Below, in pieces: positions 10,101 to 17,386 of a stretch of 64,000 nucleotides of DNA; the first letter of the stretch is position 1, and each line of letters starts with the position of its first letter. This DNA is from Vibrio maritimus (GTDB lineage: Bacteria; Pseudomonadota; Gammaproteobacteria; Enterobacterales; Vibrionaceae): assembly GCF_021441885.1 (NCBI RefSeq), contig NZ_CP090438.1:2108001-2172000 (forward strand), read 5' to 3'. Under the pieces are notes generated by a model. That model was not told where the DNA came from. It saw only the letters and a program-made list of their open reading frames with translations, and searched no databases. The translations under genes were made by a program, and so were the position numbers.

Positions 10101-10536
10101 CGACACTTTGATAAACAAAAGTACTAACCAGGTGAGCATTCCATTTAGTGCCAAGGTGCTTGACCTTGATTCGAGTGCCATCAGAGCAAGTCTAAAGATT
10201 GCGGATACTAATATTGATTATTACCACGGGCCAAGTCGTATTCGAGAACTACAATGGCCTCCTCAGAACGGCGACTTCAATATCAGTATTACCATTCAAG
10301 ACTTAACAGATGAAGGCAAACAGCATGTGTTAGCTAAGAGTGGTCAGTGGGCGATTTACCGCTTGCTTGGCGATTCTGCGCTAACCAACACTCATGACGG
10401 TAGTTTCGTGAGTGACATTAAAGTGTCTGGTAGGGATTTGAGCCTTCGAGTCACCCCACTAACACAGAAAAACCCATTTACTCTGGCAGAGCTTTACAAC
10501 TTCACGCTTCCAGAGTCCATTAAAAAAACACAATAA
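7135..10536 (+). CDS. tssM: T6SS inner-membrane protein TssM (IcmF)
   Basis: TssM spans the inner membrane and periplasm and binds TssL and TssJ. The 1133-residue protein has two N-terminal membrane helices (about 10-33 and 38-61), a cytoplasmic NTPase-like domain, a third helix (about 403-424) and a long periplasmic region. This is the complete IcmF layout and usual length. The P-loop reads GPKGSGRS (residues 100-107): the Walker A lysine is an arginine. The gene is co-directional with the VasL-type gene upstream and the Lrp/AsnC gene 27 bases downstream. Confidence 0.93.
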   Translation: MFKHKLIRSPIFISVSIAIVIAIIYTSVCLFWLGLQDHTLLWLGVGVIAALLGLFLLSLWFKKKNNVKAQQLETEEEALSMVIRPLLSEAGKKPIYLIVGPKGSGRSQFLYSSSAIKPMDRTRTAKNDFFEWYESDSAVFIKPDQRLTFQEISSSDGALWDRFVNELIRHTPRKPLAGSLLFIDFEFLIVSEQEQKEYALSALLQRLHSISEKTSAALPVYLFMSKLDKLDGFKEYVQFSSLKTRVEFLTIPLKEAKGAISDYYRDSFQNLVKVLESNALDSSANSADVDEKQAILAFPKQFELCQQEIGYVVERLCESNSGFYSLDVREIFFCSSIQGGRKYNLLAKSCSNYFNLPIIASEHTQLSETPYFSRLLVDSQILPERDFAGENKTYLRGIQRRSRLAFAFSLALVVGGGYYFSTMLEKNLNVIGQLMGVNQGDSAVLDPSFDVMLKGATHSVEPSYSAWLSGTQALDEELLPLNISRLDQSTKIAYEALLKQVEENIIPVVEQGYRMQLTQHQNAFNKSLPLLKGYLMLQDPSKRDIQFLRHQTGQVLNALSSQPHVVEESMRYLDAYFRTQFAPVAINMDVVRATRRALLANSNVDLVYAGILSQAQAIDLGSLDLERAVGFEFSNVFSAPNEEERLIIDKVYTSTGFSTFYRPQVDLMSQQVISDNWVLGLSNHVIPTKKEQDAFKEQVRKKYTDDYINYWRNALSELKVQSYNNVGELTNAIDLISGPSSPLTTVLKQVYTNTQFSPVGEKEVTIPNVNPKLLEAASEATQLVEEVVQPDYLLMKRVENAFKLLNQLQINETPNSPTPWDETIAALSNLRTYMKEIADAPNPQQAALSAAQNRMSSTEADPLIKLKQIAQKSPEPVRSWLLGVVNQSWSVMIGESAQGIQTQWYSEVFSKFKELGLGKYPFDLTATEEISIEDFEYLFASGGLIDTFIQKNFAPFYDTNLWIPKEVDGEVMPLSPALLVQLRNYNVIRDTLINKSTNQVSIPFSAKVLDLDSSAIRASLKIADTNIDYYHGPSRIRELQWPPQNGDFNISITIQDLTDEGKQHVLAKSGQWAIYRLLGDSALTNTHDGSFVSDIKVSGRDLSLRVTPLTQKNPFTLAELYNFTLPESIKKTQ

Positions 10537-10563
10537 CAACACATAATAAAAAAGGCAGAACAC

Positions 10564-11016
10564 ATGATTTCAAATATCAATCTACAAGGCTTAGACAAAC
10601 TAGACCGCAAAATCCTTTCAAGTCTTCTTTCAAACGGACGTGAGTCCATCGCAAATCTCTCTCGTAACATCGGTTTGTCACGTACCGCTGTTGCCGAAAG
10701 GATCAGTCGTCTAGAAAAAACCGGAATCATTAAAGGATACACCGCTCAAATTCGAGTGGAAAATGAGGGGCGTACTGCAGCGAGCTATTTACTTATCTCG
10801 TGTGAGAAAGGCAAGAAAAATGACGTCACCAATGCACTAAGGGAGATCCCAGAAGTAAGGTTGACGAGTGTGGTTGGTGGGACATTCGATATTATTGCGC
10901 TTATTGAGGCGCCTGACCTTCACTCTATTCATCACTTATGTAATGAGATTGAGTCTTTTCAAGGTATCAGCGCTTTGAATACGACAGTAGTACTCCACCA
11001 GCCGATTAATCGATAG
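10564..11016 (+). CDS. Lrp/AsnC-family transcriptional regulator
   Basis: The 150-residue protein has the family layout. An N-terminal winged HTH covers residues about 9-60 (LDKLDRKILSSLLSNGR, then LSRTAVAERISRLEKTGII). A C-terminal ligand-sensing/oligomerisation (RAM) domain covers about 70-145, with the glycine-rich TSVVGGTFDIIAL. An AAGG site precedes the ATG at 10564. It lies 27 bases after tssM and is followed by a strong terminator, so it is probably the last gene of the tssM operon. A regulator at this position is, from memory, a positive regulator in V. parahaemolyticus T6SS1 (VP1407). Its targets here cannot be read from sequence. Confidence 0.85.
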   Translation: MISNINLQGLDKLDRKILSSLLSNGRESIANLSRNIGLSRTAVAERISRLEKTGIIKGYTAQIRVENEGRTAASYLLISCEKGKKNDVTNALREIPEVRLTSVVGGTFDIIALIEAPDLHSIHHLCNEIESFQGISALNTTVVLHQPINR

Positions 11017-11034
11017 TCTTCTATTATCGAAAGC

Positions 11035-11062
11035 AAGGGCCAGTTGTAGACTGGCCCTTTTC
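11035..11062 (+). terminator. Intrinsic terminator of the tssM-regulator operon
   Basis: AAGGGCCAGT (11035-11044) pairs exactly with ACTGGCCCTT (11050-11059) around a 5-base loop, followed by TTTC. It begins 18 bases after the Lrp/AsnC stop codon. Confidence 0.85.
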
Positions 11063-11105
11063 AGTTGTTTATCTAACAATTACAAACGATAAACAAATAC
11101 CTGAA

Positions 11106-11142
11106 AGCCTCACCATAGTGACACTGTCACTATGGTGAGGCT
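11106..11142. repeat. Near-perfect 37-bp palindrome between convergent genes
   Basis: AGCCTCACCATAGTGACA (11106-11123) is followed by one central C and by its exact complement (11125-11142). It lies between the end of the rightward regulator operon and the end of the leftward kinase-to-membrane-protein operon. The flanks lack a T-run on either strand, so it is not a standard intrinsic terminator. It could be a termination or mRNA-end structure for the leftward operon, or a protein-binding palindrome. Confidence 0.6.
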
Positions 11143-11183
11143 CATGCTCTTCCGCTCTTTTTCTATTTTGGTATCCACGCAGT

Positions 11184-12101
11184 TCAAGGTTTTACCATTT
11201 CAGGAAGCAGAGCCGCTCTCCCATAGCGAAATGCTGGCGCGATCAATTGCTGATCTCTAAAAGATTGAGCATCACTCACCAAGTAAAATCGATATCGTCT
11301 AGGAAGTGTATTTACACCGCTCTCTTCGAGCCTTGCCGAGCCAAACAAAGATTGAGTCCCTACATGATGGCACTCTAACTCAAATCTGGAGGACAGTTGT
11401 CTTACCAGCGAATCTAAATGCTCTGTTGAGCGACAGAATATTGCGCTACCTTTCCCCCCTTGATATCTGAACACTCGATTCTGATGTTTGTCTACGTACC
11501 GCCCAAACTCACCTTTATGGTATAAAACGACAACTTTGCGCTTCGTGTTGTAACGAGCAAACAGCCAGGATTTTCTTGGTATAACACACTTGTCCGACTC
11601 TAACCGAGACTGATTTTTTAGAGAGAGCAAGCAAAGAAGCAGGTTCGCAATGGCAATCGAGATAATTAAAGGTGCTACGGTACAGGCTATAAATACAGCG
11701 CCACAGGTGAACACGCCTACAACCCAAAGAAGAATATGAAGCCAAGAGCGTGCAATAATCGGATCACGCTTTATCACCAAACCTGTATGAAACAGGTTAT
11801 ATTCGTATCGTTTTGCCAAAATGAGCGTTGTGTAACTCAGCAGTGATGTCAGCAAAAGATTAATAGACAGTAACCACAATGCCTCAATTGGCATCTCTAT
11901 TTCAGTGGCTAGCCACAGGTGCATAGGAACAAGCACTATAAGTGGGATAAGCGCCATAACGGGACTTATAAATGGCTTCGCAAGCTCCGAGTCGCATCTC
12001 TTCCATTTATCTATCATTCCAGTGGTGCGTAGTTCCAGCTCTCTGTCATGTTGGCATTGTTCAAATTCTTCTGGGGTGATGTAAAAAGGTAAATAGGACA
12101 C
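11184..12101 (-). CDS. Multi-pass membrane protein at the end of the tssABCEFG operon
   Basis: From the GTG at 12101, preceded by a near-ideal AAGGAGG site, the protein is 305 residues. An upstream start at 12287 would overlap tssG by 145 bases and is unlikely. The N-terminal 45 residues are polar and probably cytoplasmic (YITPEEFEQCQHDRELEL). Two pairs of hydrophobic segments follow (about 46-95 and 120-168), then a 135-residue soluble domain rich in Arg and aromatic residues. It lies 41 bases after tssG. I recognise no named domain. Position and co-orientation suggest a T6SS accessory membrane protein. Confidence 0.65.
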   Translation of the reverse strand: MSYLPFYITPEEFEQCQHDRELELRTTGMIDKWKRCDSELAKPFISPVMALIPLIVLVPMHLWLATEIEMPIEALWLLSINLLLTSLLSYTTLILAKRYEYNLFHTGLVIKRDPIIARSWLHILLWVVGVFTCGAVFIACTVAPLIISIAIANLLLCLLSLKNQSRLESDKCVIPRKSWLFARYNTKRKVVVLYHKGEFGRYVDKHQNRVFRYQGGKGSAIFCRSTEHLDSLVRQLSSRFELECHHVGTQSLFGSARLEESGVNTLPRRYRFYLVSDAQSFRDQQLIAPAFRYGRAALLPEMVKP

Positions 12102-12142
12102 TTGCCCCTCCTTAAAAGCTTTCAAGTGTTTAAATTCGTTGG

Positions 12143-13141
12143 CTAGATGCTGCCAATAAAGCTGATTTTGGCGTCTTTTGGCTTGGGACCACCAAGCCAC
12201 AGCGTTTGACCAAGCTGGTTCCCTTCCCCTTGTCCCAAACAGTTCTTGGGTAATGTATGAAGGCTCACCGTGAGTTTTAGATCCCAAGACATAGGGTCGC
12301 GAAGAATAAACCTCATGAGACCAAGTAAAATAGGATGCTGTTCACCCCCAACGGAAAACTGGCGATAGGTATGGAAATCAATGTCATCAATACACAAATT
12401 AAACTTACCATTGAGGTCTGCAATACTCTCTCCTAGATGCAGATCTCTACCCAGCATACAGTTGGAGCGATTCAATCGGTTTCGCTGACACTCATCAATG
12501 GCAACGCGGCGATAGACCCACTCCTGGACACTTACTCTAGGTAGGGAAAAGTAATGAGAAACGATTCCGGAGATGAGCTTGGGAGAACGAGTGCGAGTAG
12601 AGAGCTGATTAACGTACGAGAGAATTTTTGCTCTATCTAGCGCAGCTACATCGCAGTCGTGCATCACATCAGTGAGACCAGCTAGGTGAAGCATACGTCC
12701 AGAAAAGGCGTCACTGGCACCGCTTTGATACTGAATGTGGTATCGATATTTCTTCCACACCCGATATAGCATGCTCGTGTAGCGATTGTGGAAGAAGTCA
12801 AAGAAGTCCTTTACAGGGTTATCTTCTGGATCTCTGCCTGCCAATTTCTCAGTATACGATGAGGGTAGCGGAGAACTTGAACCATGAAGCCCCAAGAAGT
12901 TCGTCTCAATGCGTGTGTATGATTGCCCTGCTCGTTCCATGTGTTCAACAAACGAAATATCACTTTTTGGAAAGCTAAGATCAGGTGAAACACTGAACTC
13001 AATGCGTTCTTGCCGAAAATACTTGTTCTCGCCTACAGCAACAAAATCACTCCCTTCGTTCCATTGATAGTGCTTCTCCAACAAAAGTACCGCTTGAAAA
13101 AAACTAAACTCGTGAGTTTGAGTGGATAGTGCATTAATCAT
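12143..13141 (-). CDS. tssG: T6SS baseplate protein TssG
   Basis: TssG forms the baseplate wedge with TssE, TssF and TssK. The 332-residue protein starts with the typical FSFFQAVLLLEKHY segment and carries the conserved NFLGLHGSSSPLPSSYTE motif near residues 80-97. It also has the DFFDFFHNRYTSMLYRVWKKY region near 110-130. Its start overlaps the tssF stop as ATGA, the usual coupling of this subunit pair. Length is normal for the family. Confidence 0.95.
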   Translation of the reverse strand: MINALSTQTHEFSFFQAVLLLEKHYQWNEGSDFVAVGENKYFRQERIEFSVSPDLSFPKSDISFVEHMERAGQSYTRIETNFLGLHGSSSPLPSSYTEKLAGRDPEDNPVKDFFDFFHNRYTSMLYRVWKKYRYHIQYQSGASDAFSGRMLHLAGLTDVMHDCDVAALDRAKILSYVNQLSTRTRSPKLISGIVSHYFSLPRVSVQEWVYRRVAIDECQRNRLNRSNCMLGRDLHLGESIADLNGKFNLCIDDIDFHTYRQFSVGGEQHPILLGLMRFILRDPMSWDLKLTVSLHTLPKNCLGQGEGNQLGQTLWLGGPKPKDAKISFIGSI

Positions 13142-14886
13142 AGTATCGTCTGCTGGCCTAGTTGACTTTTCCAGCGATATACCTCGCCATTGGCTTGATC
13201 GAATACTTCCAATTCGGTGAACGAGTTAACGCTTGAATAGAGTCGGATGAACTCATTGAGAACGTTAGTCATTAAAAACATATCCCCCTCATTCACAAAA
13301 TAGGTCGAGTTTGCAACGAGTCTAAATTGGTTACCACGCACTGAAACCCCTCGAAACACACGGTCAATGGGTCGAATCTCAGAAGAGACAATACCGTCTA
13401 ATCGATGAATCGACGCTCTGTGAGCCTGCCTGTCTACTCTCGAATGAAAGTCATACGTTGATAGCAAAACTTTCAACACATCAATGTTGGCAAGTGATAA
13501 GTAGTTAAGTGACATATTGGCAATCAACTGCCATTGAAGCTCTCCATTCACCTGAGGGCTGACAGATTGCGTCGGCTTTGTAATATTCTTAAAAGTCGCA
13601 TAGGTCGGTGATTTGTGCGTGTTGTAAGTGATGTCTCCTACGGAGAGTCTCTCCGCAAGGTCAGCGTTGCTGCAACGCAATTGCATCAGGACGGTTTCTG
13701 AGCCCAGATCCGCGATGTTCCCGTTGTGGGTGTGGAACGAGATATAACGCTCAAGACCACGACCGCTGATTCGTTCGCTGACCTTAGTTTTATAAAACTC
13801 TCGTTTATCTCGCTGATTGACCTGGTGTTCAAACGACTCAAACTCGCAAAGTGGTTTTCGTCTGCGCTCATCTTTACACCAGCTCTCGACGCGCTCGACA
13901 GAGTAGACCTCATAGTGCTCTTGGCTGCTACTTTGTGGACGAACCTTATACTCATTTCGACTGTGTTCTAGTCGAATTGGGTCACCATCTTTCTCAAATA
14001 AATTGACTGCAGGCGTGCAGTGCAGCTTAAGGTGCTTATCTTTTAGTACCACCTCAGGCGGCAGTGCTCGAGTGAAATGGAAAATGACGTTGACGCTGTT
14101 ACGCTGTGGGATACCGCGAAGCCAATCTAGCCCATGAACGTCGAAAAACATGAACTTTTCTGGCAGCGAGAAGTATTCTTGAAGTAGCCTGTATCCCGAA
14201 AACGAGTTCTCGCCATATGGGAGCAAAGCTTCGTCTTCATCGTAGCCAACAGGCTTGATGAACTCTGGGCTTAGCTTGTGTTTATAGCCCCCGCCTACAT
14301 CCAACTCAACGTAGTCCAAGTAGCGGAAGAGCCATAGAAATACGGTACGAGTAATATGCAGTTCACCATGAAGGTGCAAGCGCAGCGTATCGAGGCCGAT
14401 GCGTGAAATATCAACACCATACTCCGCCGATAGCGATACATTGATTGCCGAACTTGTGCGCGTATTACTCTGTTCAATTCCACCAATAGAGATTGGATAA
14501 AGATCAACATCGTAGCAGGTCTGGAAAAGACATTGCGTTCCTTCAACTTGCTCGCTTGCCATCTCTGCGCCGCGCTTTACAACCGTTTTTTCGGATAATC
14601 CACCAACATGAGGCGTGAGCTCCGTAATGCACATAGAGGGGACTGAACGCATATAGTGTGGCCACAACAGGGTCATTAACGACTGAGTCAGCTCGGGCAG
14701 TTCGTCATCAATTTTTTCCCTGATTCTGCCAGTCAAAAATGCAAAACCTTCCAACAACCTTTCTACATCAGGGTCAAACGTTCCTTCTGATAGAAATTGG
14801 GTAAGCTTTGGGTGGTATTGGGCAAACTCACTACCGGCTTCACGCAGATAAGTGAGCTCATCTTGAAAATACTTACTACTACTCAA
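13138..14886 (-). CDS. tssF: T6SS baseplate protein TssF
   Basis: TssF is the large subunit of the baseplate wedge. The family start signature YFQDELTYLREAGSEFAQYH is present, followed by the conserved LEGFAFLTGRIREKIDDELP region. I prefer the TTG at 14886: AGG sits 6 bases upstream, it lies 10 bases after the tssE stop, and it gives the usual short N-terminus (582 residues). ATG codons at 14916 and 14934 lie inside tssE and lack ribosome binding sites. The choice of start is moderately sure; the identity is certain. Confidence 0.93.
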   Translation of the reverse strand: MSSSKYFQDELTYLREAGSEFAQYHPKLTQFLSEGTFDPDVERLLEGFAFLTGRIREKIDDELPELTQSLMTLLWPHYMRSVPSMCITELTPHVGGLSEKTVVKRGAEMASEQVEGTQCLFQTCYDVDLYPISIGGIEQSNTRTSSAINVSLSAEYGVDISRIGLDTLRLHLHGELHITRTVFLWLFRYLDYVELDVGGGYKHKLSPEFIKPVGYDEDEALLPYGENSFSGYRLLQEYFSLPEKFMFFDVHGLDWLRGIPQRNSVNVIFHFTRALPPEVVLKDKHLKLHCTPAVNLFEKDGDPIRLEHSRNEYKVRPQSSSQEHYEVYSVERVESWCKDERRRKPLCEFESFEHQVNQRDKREFYKTKVSERISGRGLERYISFHTHNGNIADLGSETVLMQLRCSNADLAERLSVGDITYNTHKSPTYATFKNITKPTQSVSPQVNGELQWQLIANMSLNYLSLANIDVLKVLLSTYDFHSRVDRQAHRASIHRLDGIVSSEIRPIDRVFRGVSVRGNQFRLVANSTYFVNEGDMFLMTNVLNEFIRLYSSVNSFTELEVFDQANGEVYRWKSQLGQQTIL

Positions 14887-14896
14887 TTGGCACCTA

Positions 14897-15307
14897 CTAA
14901 ACGTTAAATTGGCCATCTGTTCCCATGAACACATCTATCGACATGGGGACTTTCCCACCGTTATGAGATACCTCACCGCAAATGGCGAAGCTTAATTGGA
15001 GTGGGTTGTGATGATCTTCTTTGTAGTGAACCTCGACGTTGAGCATTCTTGGTTCAAATTGCTCAATCGTTGAAGAGATGTTCTTTTGAATATGACGCAC
15101 CAAGTTCGTATTGTTTGCGAGAACGTCATTAAAATCCGGCAGACCATAATCATTATCAATCATGGCGTTACCAGAGTGTGTGTTGAGTAAATCAGCTAAA
15201 TGAAGGTGGATAGACTCAATCAAATGTTTGTGCGACACCACCTTTTCATAGCTGTTCTTCGGCTCTCCTAGCTCAATTCGCTCTAGTAACCGATATCCTT
15301 TTTCCAT
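14897..15307 (-). CDS. tssE: T6SS baseplate protein TssE (gp25-like)
   Basis: TssE is the gp25-like protein that nucleates sheath polymerisation on the baseplate. It has the conserved core: the N-terminal LLERIE, the segment around NDYGLPDFNDVL, and IEQFEPRMLNVEV with the Glu-Pro-Arg motif. The ATG at 15307 (136 residues) has a GGA 7 bases upstream. A TTG at 15334 is rejected because it lies inside the terminator hairpin that separates this gene from tssC. tssF follows after 10 bases. Confidence 0.93.
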   Translation of the reverse strand: MEKGYRLLERIELGEPKNSYEKVVSHKHLIESIHLHLADLLNTHSGNAMIDNDYGLPDFNDVLANNTNLVRHIQKNISSTIEQFEPRMLNVEVHYKEDHHNPLQLSFAICGEVSHNGGKVPMSIDVFMGTDGQFNV

Positions 15308-15320
15308 AGGTAAATCCAAG

Positions 15321-15350
15321 AAAAAAGCAGCCAATTTGCACTGGCTGCTT
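15321..15350 (-). terminator. Intrinsic terminator/attenuator between tssC and tssE
   Basis: On the minus strand AAGCAGCCA (15350-15342) pairs with TGGCTGCTT (15333-15325) around an 8-base loop and runs into six T residues. It lies 19 bases after the tssC stop, inside an otherwise continuous operon. Partial termination here would make sheath genes more abundant than baseplate genes. Confidence 0.8.
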
Positions 15351-15368
15351 GGTCTTATCGATATTGAG

Positions 15369-16844
15369 TTATTGGTCTAGTTTGCCAACCAGAGATAAGT
15401 CAAAGCTTGCACCCATGTATTTGAAGTGAGGGCGTACAGACATTGCGACTTTATACCAACCTGGATCGCCTTCAACATCTGACACTTCTACTTTGGCTGC
15501 TCGAAGTGGACGGCGACCTCGAACTTCCGCAGGTGGGTTCTCTTGGTCAGAAACATACTGTCGGATCCACTTGTTAAGCTCAATCTCTAGGTCAGAGCGC
15601 TCTTTCCATGAGCCGATTTGCTCACGTTGCAGCACTTTAATGTAGTGTGCTAAACGGTTGATAATGAACATATAAGGCAGCTGAGTACCCAACTTATAGT
15701 TCATTTCTGCTTGCTTACCTTCTGGTGTATTGGCAAACACTTTTGGTTTTTGAACCGAGTTTGCAGAGAAGAAAGCTGCATTATCAGAACCTTTGCGCAT
15801 GGTTAGTGCGATAAAGCCTTCCTCTGCAAGTTCGTACTCACGGCGATCTGAAACCAAGATTTCTGTCGGTATCTTGGTTTCGATTTGACCCATTGATTCA
15901 AAGTTGTAAACAGGTAAATCAAATACAGCACCGCCACTTTGTGGACCGATGATGTTCGGGCACCAACGATACTTAGCAAATGATTCGCTAATTTTCGATG
16001 CCATCGCATAGGCCGAATTACCCCATAGGTAATTGCTGTGGCTATCTGTCACCTGCTCATCGTAGTCGAACGCCTTAATTGGATTGTCTTCAACCGAATA
16101 TGGAGTACGAAGCATAAAGCGAGACGTACATAGACCTACATAACGTGCATCTTCATGCTCTCTGAAACCACGCCATTTGGTGTACTGAGGACCTTCAAAC
16201 ACTGATTTAAGATCTTTAAGGTTCGGAAGCTCTTCATATGAGTCCACACCAAAGAACTTAGCCGAGGCTGAAGTAATAAACGGTGCATGTGACATTGCAC
16301 CTACGTTACCCATGTATTCCATCAGCTTGATGTCTGGAGATGATGCTGACAGTTGGAAGTCACAGATCACGGCCCCAACTGGTTTACCACCAAATTGACC
16401 GTACTCGCGAGTATAGATCTGTTTATAAAGCCCTGATTTTACAACCTCAGGTGCGTCTTCGAAATCATCAAGAACCTCGTCTTTCTTCGCTGAGATCAGT
16501 TCGATTTGAATGTTTTCACGGAAGTCCGTGTGATCCACCAAATACTTAAGACCACGCCATGTAGACTCAATCGCTTGAACTTCCTCGTTATGAAGAATGG
16601 CATCAACCTGTTTAGAAAGCTTTTGGTCAATTTCAGAGATCATTAGGTCAACTAAAGATTGATCAACCTTCTCAGTCGTGGAGCTACTAAGTAGTTCACC
16701 AATGAACGCCTCTACGCCACGTTTAGCAACATCAAAGCCTTCATCGCTAGGCTTTAAGCGTGTTTCGTTTAGAATGCTATCAAGAAGTGACCCTGACTCT
16801 GCGAGAGCCGCTTCTTGTTCTGGAGCTTGTGCTTCTGCCGACAT
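15369..16844 (-). CDS. tssC: T6SS sheath large subunit TssC (VipB)
   Basis: TssC and TssB polymerise into the contractile sheath. The 491-residue protein is a clear full-length match to the family, with STWRGLKYLVDHTDF near residue 90, the FGKPVG-like segment FGGKPVGAVICDFQ and the C-terminal FKYMGASFDLSLVGKLD. The ATG at 16844 has an AAGGA site. tssB lies 8 bases upstream. A terminator-like hairpin follows before tssE. Confidence 0.97.
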   Translation of the reverse strand: MSAEAQAPEQEAALAESGSLLDSILNETRLKPSDEGFDVAKRGVEAFIGELLSSSTTEKVDQSLVDLMISEIDQKLSKQVDAILHNEEVQAIESTWRGLKYLVDHTDFRENIQIELISAKKDEVLDDFEDAPEVVKSGLYKQIYTREYGQFGGKPVGAVICDFQLSASSPDIKLMEYMGNVGAMSHAPFITSASAKFFGVDSYEELPNLKDLKSVFEGPQYTKWRGFREHEDARYVGLCTSRFMLRTPYSVEDNPIKAFDYDEQVTDSHSNYLWGNSAYAMASKISESFAKYRWCPNIIGPQSGGAVFDLPVYNFESMGQIETKIPTEILVSDRREYELAEEGFIALTMRKGSDNAAFFSANSVQKPKVFANTPEGKQAEMNYKLGTQLPYMFIINRLAHYIKVLQREQIGSWKERSDLEIELNKWIRQYVSDQENPPAEVRGRRPLRAAKVEVSDVEGDPGWYKVAMSVRPHFKYMGASFDLSLVGKLDQ

Positions 16845-16852
16845 GTCGTTCC

Positions 16853-17359
16853 TTACTCTTCTTTCGCTTCTTGGTCTTCACCAATGCTTAGTTCATCCAG
16901 TAGTTTCTTTCTCGCGTCTTCGTCTTGGAGTACCGCGGCAATCTTTTTACGGAAAGCGGGTACATTGCCAAGTGGCCCCTTCAGAGCAACAAGAGCTTCG
17001 CGTAGCTCGAGCAGACTATTTAGCTCTGGGACACTTTTGGCGATCGACTCAGGAGAAAAGTCTTTCATATCCTTGAACGTTAGATCGACACCAATCTGAG
17101 CACCTTCTTCATCTGTAAGACGGTTTTCGACGCTGACCTTTACATTCGGAGCGTAGCCATCCAATACTTCGTTAAAATTGTCTTTATCGATGTTGATTGG
17201 TGTACGTTCCTCGATCGGTGTTTCATCTGCACGTGCAGTGAAGTCACCCACCACCATCATGCTCAGCGGCAACTCTACGTCTTCTTGCGCATCGCCTGTC
17301 GCTGGAACATAACGGATATTAATTCGCTCTTTAGGAGCCACCGAGCCATCACGTGACAT
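16853..17359 (-). CDS. tssB: T6SS sheath small subunit TssB (VipA)
   Basis: TssB is the partner of TssC in the sheath protomer. The 168-residue protein carries the typical N-terminal motif SVAPKERINIRYVP, then the central ELPLSMMVVGDF segment and FKDMKDFSPESIAKSVPEL. The ATG at 17359 has an AAGGA site, and tssC follows after 8 bases. Length and content are normal. Confidence 0.97.
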   Translation of the reverse strand: MSRDGSVAPKERINIRYVPATGDAQEDVELPLSMMVVGDFTARADETPIEERTPINIDKDNFNEVLDGYAPNVKVSVENRLTDEEGAQIGVDLTFKDMKDFSPESIAKSVPELNSLLELREALVALKGPLGNVPAFRKKIAAVLQDEDARKKLLDELSIGEDQEAKEE

Positions 17360-17386
17360 ATTTAGTTCCTTATTTAACTCTTGTAA

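Noticed and set aside
12102..12287. Longer start for the membrane protein after tssG
   Set aside because: It would overlap tssG by 145 bases; the strong AAGGAGG site is before GTG 12101.
15308..15334. TTG start at 15334 for tssE
   Set aside because: The codon lies within the terminator hairpin and has no ribosome binding site.
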